Shown here: positions 1-5,238 of the stretch, piece by piece
Layout of the letters: every line of letters starts with the position of its first letter
How positions within the stretch are numbered: the stretch's first letter is position 1
Assembly: GCA_900544655.1 (NCBI GenBank)
Contig: UQWE01000078.1
Span: 1 to 6,142, forward strand
From: an uncultured Coriobacteriaceae bacterium
GTDB lineage: Bacteria > Actinomycetota > Coriobacteriia > Coriobacteriales > Atopobiaceae
Length of the DNA: 6,142 bases
Direction of reading: 5' to 3'
Notes under the pieces: generated by a model
The model's database searches: none
Told to the model about the DNA's origin: nothing
Seen by the model: only the letters and a program-made list of their open reading frames with translations
Made by a program: the position numbers and the translations under genes

Positions 1-1
1 C

Positions 2-1276
2 CGCGAGGCCCGTCCGCGCTTGGACGAGCTCAAGGCCCAGGCAGATGCCGCCAAGGAACGTCTTGCCAAGCTGTCCCGCGACCTCGAGGAAGCCGCTAGC
101 CGCCGCCGTGAGGCCTCGCGAGCAGAGGACGAGGCAACCAAGAAGGCCGCGGACGCTCGCCTCAAGCTTGCGACGAGCCGCGAGCGCCTGCATCACCTCG
201 ACGAGCGCCAGCGTGAGCTCTCTGGCCGCATCTCCTCCCTCGATGAGCGCGCCCGCGCCGCTGAGGAGGCCACTCGCTCTCTCGAGGTGTTGCGCCTTCG
301 TGTCGACCCGCTCCACGAGCGCTACGAGGCGATCCACGAGGCTTGTAAGACCTGGGCAGAGCGCCTGCGTGACCGCGCGAGCCTCGCCGAGGCGGACTCC
401 GACTCCCTCAAGAAGACCATTGGTGACGCGAAGCAGCAGGTCGCGGACGCCAATGCGGCGCTTGAGCAGGCCAAGGGCGCCCAGAGCGACGTCAAGGTGG
501 AGAGTGGACGCCTCGAGGTCCGCGTCGAGCAAGCGATCGCGCAGATAACGGCCGACGGTAGGCACGTCCTCGAAGAGGCGCTGCAGATGCCCGAGCCCGA
601 TGACCGCGAGGCCACCGAGCGCGAGGTCGCGTCCCTTCGCCGTCAGATCGATGGCCTCGGCCCCGTCAACCAGGTCGCGATGGACGAGTACACCAAGCTC
701 AAGGAGCGCGCGGACTACATCGGAGCTCAGCTCGAGGACCTCGAGAGGGCCCGTGCCGCGCTCGTCAAGATCACCGCGGCCATCGACCGCAAGATGCGTA
801 GGCAGTTCCTCGAGACCTTCGAGGCCGTGAACGCCAACTTCATCGAGATCTTCGGCATGCTCTTCCCGGGTGGCAAGGCGCACCTCGAGATGTGCGACCC
901 GGACCATCCCGCGGAGACCGGCATCGAGGTCGTGGCGCAGCCCAAGGGCAAGCGCATCGCGAAGATGACGCTCATGAGCGGCGGCGAGAAGTCCCTCACG
1001 GCCCTCGCGCTGCTCTTCGCCGTCTATCGCACGCGAACCGTGCCATTCTACGTTTTCGACGAGGTGGAGGCGGCACTCGACGACGCCAACCTCGACAAGC
1101 TGCTCGATGCCATCGAACAGCTCAAGGAGACGACGCAGCTCATCGTCATTTCGCACCAGAGGAGGACCATGGAGCAGGCCGACGTCCTGTACGGCGTCTC
1201 CATGCAGGCTGATGGTGTCAGTCATGTTGTATCCCAGCGGCTTGACCGCGCGACAGGAAAGGTGGTCGATGCCTGA
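2..1276 (+). CDS. smc: Chromosome partition protein SMC, C-terminal part (5' truncated by window edge)
   Basis: SMC is the long coiled-coil ATPase that condenses and segregates chromosomes with ScpA/ScpB. The frame is open to the left edge, so the TTG at 20 is not a start and only about the last 424 residues are present (full SMC is usually near 1,180 residues). Numbering from the TTG codon, residues 1-200 are Glu/Lys/Arg/Ala-rich coiled coil descending from the hinge. The conserved neck motif QIDGLGPVNQVAMDEY is at 209-224. The C-terminal ATPase lobe follows: ABC signature SGGEKS (320-325), Walker B FYVFDEVEAALDDAN (343-357, with D347 and E348), and the switch histidine H379 in VISHQ. The ending ADVLYGVSMQ...GVS is typical of bacterial SMC. 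The hinge, N-terminal coil and Walker A lie outside the window. The stop overlaps the ftsY start. Identification is secure. Confidence 0.96.
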   Translation, partial: REARPRLDELKAQADAAKERLAKLSRDLEEAASRRREASRAEDEATKKAADARLKLATSRERLHHLDERQRELSGRISSLDERARAAEEATRSLEVLRLRVDPLHERYEAIHEACKTWAERLRDRASLAEADSDSLKKTIGDAKQQVADANAALEQAKGAQSDVKVESGRLEVRVEQAIAQITADGRHVLEEALQMPEPDDREATEREVASLRRQIDGLGPVNQVAMDEYTKLKERADYIGAQLEDLERARAALVKITAAIDRKMRRQFLETFEAVNANFIEIFGMLFPGGKAHLEMCDPDHPAETGIEVVAQPKGKRIAKMTLMSGGEKSLTALALLFAVYRTRTVPFYVFDEVEAALDDANLDKLLDAIEQLKETTQLIVISHQRRTMEQADVLYGVSMQADGVSHVVSQRLDRATGKVVDA

Positions 1277-1278
1277 TG
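1255..1278 (+). promoter_or_regulatory. ftsY ribosome binding site and smc/ftsY TGATG overlap
   Basis: AGGAAAGGTGG (1255-1265) lies 10 bases before the ATG at 1276 and is close to the anti-Shine-Dalgarno complement. The smc stop TGA (1274-1276) shares its A with the ftsY ATG. This fixes the ftsY start and suggests translational coupling. The site lies within smc coding sequence. Confidence 0.8.
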
Positions 1279-2175
1279 GGGCTTGCTGACCGCTTGAGGA
1301 GCGGACTTGCGAAGTCTCGCGAGGCGCTCAACCAGATCTTCTACATGGGCGGCGACGTCGACGAGCAGTTCTGGGAGGATCTCGAGGACACCCTCGTCAT
1401 GGGTGACATCGGTCCCGAGCTCGCGATGAGCGTCACGGATGACCTCCGCGAGCTTGCCGCGAAGAAGGGCCTGCGTACGGCCGACCAGCTCCGTGAGGCC
1501 CTCGCCAAGCGCCTGGCCGAGGCGTTCCCCACCTCCGAGCGCGATCCGTTCGACGATACGCCGAGCTGCGTGCTGTTCGTCGGCATCAACGGAGCCGGTA
1601 AGACCACCACGGTGGGCAAGCTCGCCGCGGCCGCGAAGGGCAAGGGCAAGTCCGTCCTCATCGGCGGCGCCGACACTTTCCGCGCCGCCGCGATCGAGCA
1701 GCTCCAGGTCTGGGGTGAGCGCGCTGACGTGCGCGTCGTCACCCGCGAGCGCGGCGCTGACCCCGCGAGTGTCTGCTATGACGTGGTCGAGACCGCGGAG
1801 CGCGAGGGCACGGAGCTCATGCTCATCGACACCGCCGGACGCCTTCACACGTCTCCCGAGCTCATGCGCGAGCTCGCCAAGATCGTGGACGTCACGCGCA
1901 AGCGCGCGAGCATGCCCGTGACTGTCGTCCTCGTCGTCGACGCGACCACTGGCCAGAACGGCCTCGCGCAGGCGAAGGAGTTCAACGACGCACTCGATCT
2001 CGATGGCCTCATCGTGACGAAGCTCGACGGCACCTCGAAGGGCGGTATCGCGGTCTCGATTGCGAGTCAGCTCGACCTGCCGATCTGGCGCATCGGTGTG
2101 GGCGAGGGCATCGATGACTTCCAGTCCTTCGACGCGCTTAGCTTTACCCGCGCCCTCGTGGGCGAGACGATCTAG
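1276..2175 (+). CDS. ftsY: Signal recognition particle receptor FtsY
   Basis: FtsY is the membrane-associated SRP GTPase. It docks ribosome-Ffh complexes at the Sec translocon, and GTP hydrolysis in the FtsY-Ffh heterodimer releases the cargo. At 299 residues it is nearly a minimal NG-domain protein, without the long acidic A domain of enterobacterial FtsY. The N domain covers roughly 1-90, and its first helix (residues 2-22, with KSREALNQIF) is amphipathic and could serve as the membrane contact. G-domain motifs: P-loop GINGAGKTT (103-111), insertion-box start DTFRAAAIEQL (133-143), DTAGR (185-189), VVDATTGQN (220-228), TKLDGTSKGG (248-257) and GVGEGIDDF (274-282). The sequence PIWRIGVGE has Trp271 where many homologues have Lys (PIKFIGVGE). 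The ATG start is supported by the ribosome binding site and the overlap with smc. Its partner ffh lies next downstream. Confidence 0.97.
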   Translation: MGLADRLRSGLAKSREALNQIFYMGGDVDEQFWEDLEDTLVMGDIGPELAMSVTDDLRELAAKKGLRTADQLREALAKRLAEAFPTSERDPFDDTPSCVLFVGINGAGKTTTVGKLAAAAKGKGKSVLIGGADTFRAAAIEQLQVWGERADVRVVTRERGADPASVCYDVVETAEREGTELMLIDTAGRLHTSPELMRELAKIVDVTRKRASMPVTVVLVVDATTGQNGLAQAKEFNDALDLDGLIVTKLDGTSKGGIAVSIASQLDLPIWRIGVGEGIDDFQSFDALSFTRALVGETI

Positions 2176-2194
2176 GCTCGAGCCTACCGAGCCT
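2173..2194 (+). repeat. Small palindrome/hairpin over the ftsY stop codon
   Basis: TAGGCTCGAGCCTA (2173-2186) is a perfect 14-bp palindrome that begins with the ftsY stop codon. An alternative hairpin pairs AGGCTCG (2174-2180) with CGAGCCT (2188-2194) around a 7-base loop. No T-run follows (the next bases are TCCCTGAC), so it is a weak candidate for a terminator. It may be an mRNA stability or partial attenuation element between ftsY and ffh, or chance in GC-rich sequence. Confidence 0.4.
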
Positions 2195-2236
2195 TCCCTG
2201 ACGTCTAGCCAGTACTGTTCGCAACGAATCCCAGCT

Positions 2237-2249
2237 AGGAGCTTCGATG
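2237..2249 (+). promoter_or_regulatory. ffh ribosome binding site
   Basis: AGGAG (2237-2241) lies five bases upstream of the ATG at 2247 and supports that start codon. I saw no convincing -35/-10 pair in the 71-bp gap, so ffh is probably read from the smc-ftsY transcript. Confidence 0.75.
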
Positions 2250-3650
2250 TTCAATAGCCTCTCAGACCGCCTCACAGACACCTTCGACAAGCTGCGTGGC
2301 AAGGGTCGCCTCACGGAGGACGATATCAACGCGGCAATGCGCGAGATTCGCATGGCGCTGCTCGAGGCGGACGTCAACTTCCGCGTGGTCAAGGACTTCG
2401 TGGCCCGCTGCAAGGAGCAATGCCTCACGGCCGAGGTCCTTACCTCTCTGACGCCTGCGCAGAACGTCGTCAAGGTCGTTCTCGCCGAGCTCACGGAGCT
2501 TCTCGGCTCCACTGAGAGCAAGCTCACGCTCATGCCCAACCGCACGCCCAACGTGATCATGCTCGTTGGCCTGCAGGGCTCTGGTAAGACCACCGCGAGC
2601 GCCAAGCTTGCCTACATGCTCAAGAAACAGGGCCACTCTCCGCAGCTCGCCGCGTGTGACACGCATCGTCCCGCCGCGGCTGACCAGCTCGAGACCCTTG
2701 GTGGCGAGATTGGCGTGCCGGTCTACCGCGGTGACGGTAAGGATCCCGTCGCGATCGCGCGTGAGGCCGTCCAGGAGGCCGTCGACCACCTCCGCGACGT
2801 GGTCATCGTCGACACCGCCGGCCGTCTCCAGATCGACGAGCTCATGATGCAGGAGGCCGTCGACATCAAGAGCGCTGTCAAGCCCGACCAGGTCCTCATG
2901 GTCGTCGACGCGATGACCGGCCAGGACATCGTCAACGTCGTTTCCGAGTTCGCCGAGCGCACCGACTTCGACGGCGTCATCATGTCCAAGCTCGATGGCG
3001 ACGCCCGCGGTGGTGGCGCGCTGTCCGTCCGCGCCGTGACAGGCAAGCCCATTAAGTTCGTCTCCATGGGCGAGAAGCCCGAGTCCCTCGAGGTCTTCCA
3101 CCCTGATCGCATGGCCAAGCGCATCCTCGGCATGGGTGATGTCGTGGGCATCATCGAGACGGCCCAGGCCAACGCCGACGCCGCTTCCGCCGCCGAAGCC
3201 GAGAGGATGCTGCGCGAGGGCTTCACGATGGACGACATGCTTGCCCAGATGCAGCAGATTCGCAAAATGGGCGGCATGGGAAAGATCTTGGGAATGCTTC
3301 CCGGCGGAGACAAGGCGCTGCGCCAGATGGGTGGCGATAACTCCGAGGAGCAGATGCGCCAGATCGAGAGCATCATCCATTCGATGACGAAGCAGGAGCG
3401 CGCTCGCCCGGGCATCATCAACGGCATGCGCCGCCAGCGAATCGCGCGCGGCTCCGGTCACTCTGTGCAGGACGTCAACCGCCTCATCAAGCAGTGGAGC
3501 GAGCTCAACAAGATGATGGGCAAGATGCGCGGCATGATGGGGGGCGGTAACCGTAAGCAGGCCAAGCGCCAGATGCAGCAGATGATGCGTCAGATGGGTG
3601 GTGGCATGCCAGGCGGCATGGGCATGCCTGGGGGAAAGCTGCCTTTCTAG
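2247..3650 (+). CDS. ffh: Signal recognition particle protein Ffh (SRP54 homologue)
   Basis: Ffh binds the 4.5S/SRP RNA and signal sequences emerging from the ribosome, then forms a GTPase heterodimer with FtsY. At 467 residues it is of normal length with every domain intact. The N domain is about 1-100. G-domain motifs: P-loop GLQGSGKTT (108-116), DTHRPAAADQL (138-148), DTAGR (189-193), VVDAMTGQD (219-227), SKLDGDARGG (247-256), and the closing ILGMGD (293-298). The methionine-rich M domain follows. Its finger loop is MGGMGKILGMLPGG (341-354), and its SRP-RNA-binding helix-turn-helix is RIARGSGHSVQDVNR (398-412). The tail (about 420-467) is a Met/Gly/Gln-rich repeat ending in GGKLPF, common in Gram-positive Ffh. 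Placement 71 bp after ftsY suggests co-transcription. A long open frame on the opposite strand is a codon-bias shadow. Confidence 0.98.
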   Translation: MFNSLSDRLTDTFDKLRGKGRLTEDDINAAMREIRMALLEADVNFRVVKDFVARCKEQCLTAEVLTSLTPAQNVVKVVLAELTELLGSTESKLTLMPNRTPNVIMLVGLQGSGKTTASAKLAYMLKKQGHSPQLAACDTHRPAAADQLETLGGEIGVPVYRGDGKDPVAIAREAVQEAVDHLRDVVIVDTAGRLQIDELMMQEAVDIKSAVKPDQVLMVVDAMTGQDIVNVVSEFAERTDFDGVIMSKLDGDARGGGALSVRAVTGKPIKFVSMGEKPESLEVFHPDRMAKRILGMGDVVGIIETAQANADAASAAEAERMLREGFTMDDMLAQMQQIRKMGGMGKILGMLPGGDKALRQMGGDNSEEQMRQIESIIHSMTKQERARPGIINGMRRQRIARGSGHSVQDVNRLIKQWSELNKMMGKMRGMMGGGNRKQAKRQMQQMMRQMGGGMPGGMGMPGGKLPF

Positions 3651-3660
3651 GATCGATGAT

Positions 3661-3698
3661 GCGGCGCCGTGGTCGTTCCACAGCGCCGCTTTTGTGTT
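3661..3698 (+). terminator. Intrinsic terminator after ffh
   Basis: GCGGCGCCGTGG (3661-3672), loop TCGTT, then CCACAGCGCCGC (3678-3689). This is a 12-position stem with one C-A mismatch (7 bp, mismatch, 4 bp). It is followed at once by TTTTGTGTT (3690-3698). It begins 10 bp after the ffh stop and fits a Rho-independent terminator closing the smc-ftsY-ffh unit. Confidence 0.88.
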
Positions 3699-3708
3699 GC
3701 CACGTGAA

Positions 3709-3789
3709 GGTGAGCCGGTGCAGCCCATTGCGCGAGCCTGCAATGGAGATCTTACGTTCGAGGGAAGTCGCCCTGGGATTCCGCTCGCC
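3709..3789. other. Foldable 81-base element, possible small RNA or repeat unit
   Basis: GGTGAGC (3709-3715) can pair with GCTCGCC (3783-3789) with one G-T wobble. Inside are a perfect 7-bp hairpin, CCATTGC (3725-3731) with GCAATGG (3740-3746) around an 8-base loop, and a small hairpin AGGG/CCCT (3761-3764 with 3771-3774). Together they draw a three-way junction of about tRNA size. It is not a tRNA, because no proper T-arm precedes the closing strand. It starts 11 bases after the terminator T-run, so it would need its own promoter, and I did not find one. It matches no RNA family I know, and short helices can occur by chance. Confidence 0.3.
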
Positions 3790-3888
3790 TAGAGAGCAAC
3801 GTGACATTCAAAAGTAGCGACGACGGGAAAACGGGTGTCCGAAGAGGCATTTGAGGGGGCGCTTTGCCCTCGCGAATAGATGGCCGGT

Positions 3889-3955
3889 GGGTCAAGAGAC
3901 AACGAATTTGAGATTCTGCGGCTGAAAAGCGGCTTTTGGGTCATGAGAGAATTTG
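3889..3955. repeat. Imperfect direct repeat GGGTCAnGAGA...GAATTTG
   Basis: GGGTCAAGAGACAACGAATTTG (3889-3910, written here as GGGTCAAGAGA, then CAAC, then GAATTTG) recurs as GGGTCATGAGAGAATTTG (3938-3955). The copies start 49 bp apart and differ by one substitution and the absence of the four bases CAAC. Each copy is preceded by GGC and three variable bases before TGGGTCA, so the similarity extends slightly to the left. The first copy overlaps the left arm of the 17-bp inverted repeat. The pair could be tandem protein-binding sites or a duplicated element end. Confidence 0.6.
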
Positions 3956-3970
3956 GCCAACTGGGGTTTT

Positions 3971-3995
3971 ATCTGCTAGCGTCTAGCTAGCATAT
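3971..3995. repeat. Operator-like inverted repeat with clustered CTAG
   Basis: TGCTAGC (3974-3980) and GCTAGCA (3986-3992) form a perfect 7-bp inverted repeat around GTCTA. Allowing one mismatch, it extends to 10 positions per arm (3971-3980 and 3986-3995). CTAG occurs three times in 15 bases (3976, 3983, 3987), notable because CTAG is rare in many bacterial genomes. The position just upstream of a possible start codon at 4013 would suit a regulator binding site. No promoter hexamers are convincing here, and the binding role is inferred. Confidence 0.45.
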
Positions 3996-3998
3996 GAG

Positions 3999-4012
3999 TT
4001 TGGGAGCTCAAA
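3999..4012 (+). promoter_or_regulatory. Possible ribosome binding site inside a palindrome
   Basis: TTTGGGAGCTCAAA (3999-4012) is a near-perfect palindrome with one G-T pair. It contains GGGAG (4002-4006), six bases before the ATG at 4013. This is the only good Shine-Dalgarno-like match I noticed in the gap on the plus strand. If the frame is translated, the palindrome could affect access to it. Confidence 0.3.
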
Positions 4013-4192
4013 ATGCTTGAATCGGGCCGCAGAATCTCAAATATGTTGCACGCCCTTGCCGCGATGGCGGGCAGCGAGAGTCCTACGACCCAAGACGATA
4101 ACTATTGCGTGCAAATTGCCTGGATGGAACGATTTGCATCGGCCTTGCCATGCGCGACGGAGCAAGGAGCGGGCCGAGGAGCGTGGATGTAG
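4013..4192 (+). CDS. Possible 59-residue small protein, unknown
   Basis: ATG at 4013, preceded by GGGAG at six bases, opens a 59-codon frame ending at TAG 4190-4192. The predicted product begins MLESGRRISNMLHALAAMAG and ends GAGRGAWM. It has no signal peptide, membrane helix or motif I recognise, although residues 11-20 (MLHALAAMAG) are mildly hydrophobic. The right arm of the 17-bp inverted repeat lies within codons 5-10, so the arm would be part of the coding sequence. Inversion of the enclosed segment would remove the start region. Codon use (AAT, TAT, CAA, CGA) is less GC-biased than in ffh or ftsY, which argues for chance or a foreign or decayed origin. I regard translation as unproven. 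Confidence 0.2.
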   Translation: MLESGRRISNMLHALAAMAGSESPTTQDDNYCVQIAWMERFASALPCATEQGAGRGAWM

Positions 4193-4322
4193 GCGACTGC
4201 GTAGTCGGTATCGTTGGGACGGCGGTTGCGAAGCCAATAAACGCTGGCGTCGCGTCGGCGCAGTCGTTAAGCGCGGAGCCCATGGCGGCGTAGTTGTATA
4301 AAGACATGGGATCGAGCGTGAG

Positions 4323-4352
4323 CGCCCGGGCGCATCGAGAAGCGCCCGGGCG
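4323..4352 (-). terminator. GC-rich hairpin after the HAD gene, candidate terminator without U-tract
   Basis: CGCCCGGGCGC (4323-4333) and GCGCCCGGGCG (4342-4352) pair perfectly over 11 bp around an 8-base loop, beginning 7 bases beyond the HAD stop codon at 4360. Each arm is itself palindromic (CGCCCGGGCG), so the arms are also direct repeats. No T-run follows on either strand, so the element may terminate weakly, act from both sides at the convergent gene junction, or protect the 3' end of the mRNA. Confidence 0.55.
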
Positions 4353-4359
4353 GTTCTGC

Positions 4360-5184
4360 CTAGCGGTGCTGGGGTTCGATGATGCGCTCGACTAGTTCGG
4401 GAAGCGCTCCGTCGGGCCCCGTCGTGTCGAGCACGAGGTCACAGACGGGACGCACGTCGTCGGTCACGTTGGCCACGCCCACACCAAGGCCGGCCGCGGC
4501 GATCATCTCGCGGTCATTGGCGGAGTCCCCGAAGGCAATCGTGTCCGCGATGTCTATGCCGAGAATCTCGGCAAGTTTCCTGAGACCCTCGCCCTTGTCG
4601 CAGCCTAGGGGATTGACCTCGAGGTAGCGACCGGAGGAGTAGGTGATCGTCGCTCGTCCGTCGAGCATGGGCGCCACGACATCCGCGCCAAACTTGTGGA
4701 GCCAGTCGAAGTCCGTGCTCACGTAGATCATCTTCGAGACGACGGGCACGCTGGTGAGGTCGGGGAGGTCGACCGCCTCGATGCGACGGAGGGAGGCCAG
4801 GTAGCGCGACTCGCTCTCGCTTATGTCCTGCACGAGAATGCGACCATCTGGCGTATAGGCGTGCATGGAGAGCCCGCGCTCGCGCCCAAACCTCCAGAGC
4901 TCGTCTGCGAGGTCGTGGTCGAGGTTGTGAGAGAAGATCGGCTTGGGGTCTCCAAAACGATTTATCGAGCCTCCGTTGTAGGAGATGACGTACGTGCCCT
5001 CCATGAGGTCGGGGTCAATGTCCTCGAAGTTGTCCATGATGGAGAGATAACCACGCCCGGAGCTGGGAACAAAGAGCACACCGAGCTCGCGCAGACGCTT
5101 GAGTGCCGGGAGGTTTGCGGGCGGAATCTGGTGATGTCCGTCGAGGAACGTCTCGTCCATATCGCTTACGATGAGCTTGTACAT
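4360..5184 (-). CDS. Cof-type HAD-superfamily phosphatase
   Basis: This is a HAD phosphatase of the Cof/YidA type (Hydrolase_3, subclass IIB), 274 residues long as expected for the family. Such enzymes dephosphorylate sugar phosphates, flavin or pyridoxal phosphates and similar small molecules through an aspartyl-phosphate intermediate. The substrate cannot be read from the sequence. Motif I is SDMDETFLD (7-15), with nucleophile Asp8 and acid/base Asp10. Motif II is SSGR (41-44). A C2-type cap lies between, about 85-190. Motif III Lys197 is in NPLGCDKGEGL, and motif IV is FGDSANDREMI (218-228) with Asp220 and Asp224. Glu11 replaces the usual Gly of DxDGT, and Ser42 replaces the common Thr of TGR. 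Both are tolerated variants in my judgement. GGAAAGG (complement of 5190-5196) five bases before the ATG supports the start. It lies 54 bp after the P1-family gene on the same strand, probably co-transcribed. Confidence 0.94.
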   Translation of the reverse strand: MYKLIVSDMDETFLDGHHQIPPANLPALKRLRELGVLFVPSSGRGYLSIMDNFEDIDPDLMEGTYVISYNGGSINRFGDPKPIFSHNLDHDLADELWRFGRERGLSMHAYTPDGRILVQDISESESRYLASLRRIEAVDLPDLTSVPVVSKMIYVSTDFDWLHKFGADVVAPMLDGRATITYSSGRYLEVNPLGCDKGEGLRKLAEILGIDIADTIAFGDSANDREMIAAAGLGVGVANVTDDVRPVCDLVLDTTGPDGALPELVERIIEPQHR

Positions 5185-5196
5185 TGGAGCCTTTCC
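5185..5196 (-). promoter_or_regulatory. Ribosome binding site of the HAD gene
   Basis: On the minus strand, GGAAAGG (complement of 5190-5196) lies five bases before the ATG at 5184-5182. It decides the start. No clear promoter fits in the 54-bp gap to the upstream gene. Confidence 0.7.
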
Positions 5197-5238
5197 GCTG
5201 TTCGTTCGTACGGGTGTGTGCGAGCCTGGTGAACGGCC

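Larger units (their letters stand above)
3906..4042. repeat. Perfect 17-bp inverted repeat flanking 103 bp
   Basis: ATTTGAGATTCTGCGGC (3906-3922) is exactly reverse-complemented by GCCGCAGAATCTCAAAT (4026-4042), with 103 bp between. A perfect 17-bp match at this distance is unlikely by chance. The enclosed segment holds a GCTAGC-based inverted repeat, a possible ribosome binding site and the ATG of a short reading frame. The layout fits several models: an invertible DNA switch recognised by a site-specific recombinase, the ends of a small non-autonomous mobile element, or a long-range RNA stem. I found no recombinase gene in the window and no target-site duplication beside the arms. Confidence 0.75.
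3699..4321. other. Unassigned repeat-rich intergenic region
   Basis: This is about 620 bp between the ffh terminator and the hairpin behind the convergent HAD gene. Parts of it (for example 3900-4015) are visibly more AT-rich than the flanking genes. No frame gives a protein I recognise. Overlapping open frames occur on both strands between about 4017 and 4307 (for example a 74-codon frame on the minus strand from 4307 down to 4083). They lack good ribosome binding sites and recognisable motifs, and in GC-rich DNA such frames arise by chance, though they could be remnants of a decayed gene. The identifiable contents are the structured element and the repeats listed separately. I found no tRNA and no SRP RNA signature (GGAAGGAAGCAGC). 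Confidence 0.6.

Noticed and set aside
1222..1848. 208-codon minus-strand frame opposite the smc/ftsY junction
   Set aside because: It is antisense to clear P-loop and N-domain coding sequence of ftsY and has shadow-like composition. There is no independent evidence of a gene.
2262..3743. 493-codon open frame on the minus strand opposite ffh
   Set aside because: It lies antisense to a fully convincing ffh, is His/Leu/Asp/Val-rich as expected from reading GC-biased codons backwards, shows no known motif, and runs through the ffh terminator hairpin.
3709..3790. tRNA gene suggested by the GGTGAGC/GCTCGCC acceptor-like pairing and a GTTCGA sequence
   Set aside because: The GTTCGA is not in a proper T-arm adjacent to the 3' acceptor strand, no CCA or valid D and anticodon arms fit, and the spacing is wrong.
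3953..3993. Sigma-70-type promoter within the inverted-repeat segment (TTGGCC with TAGCGT or TAGCAT)
   Set aside because: No combination gives both a good -35 and a good -10 at 16-18 bp spacing, so I did not list it as a promoter.
3889..4042. CRISPR array
   Set aside because: There are only two imperfect direct copies with a single spacer-like gap, the repeat is not uniform, and no cas gene is near.
4297..4302. TATAAA as a -10 element before the HAD 3' end
   Set aside because: There is no -35 partner at the right distance, and a promoter here would point into the end of a convergent gene.
3699..4321. SRP 4.5S RNA gene next to ffh
   Set aside because: The conserved SRP RNA tip sequence (GGAAGGAAGCAGC-like) is absent on both strands of the gap.
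4696..5232. 178-codon plus-strand frame opposite the HAD gene
   Set aside because: It is the complement of conserved HAD motifs and has no recognisable domain or ribosome binding site.
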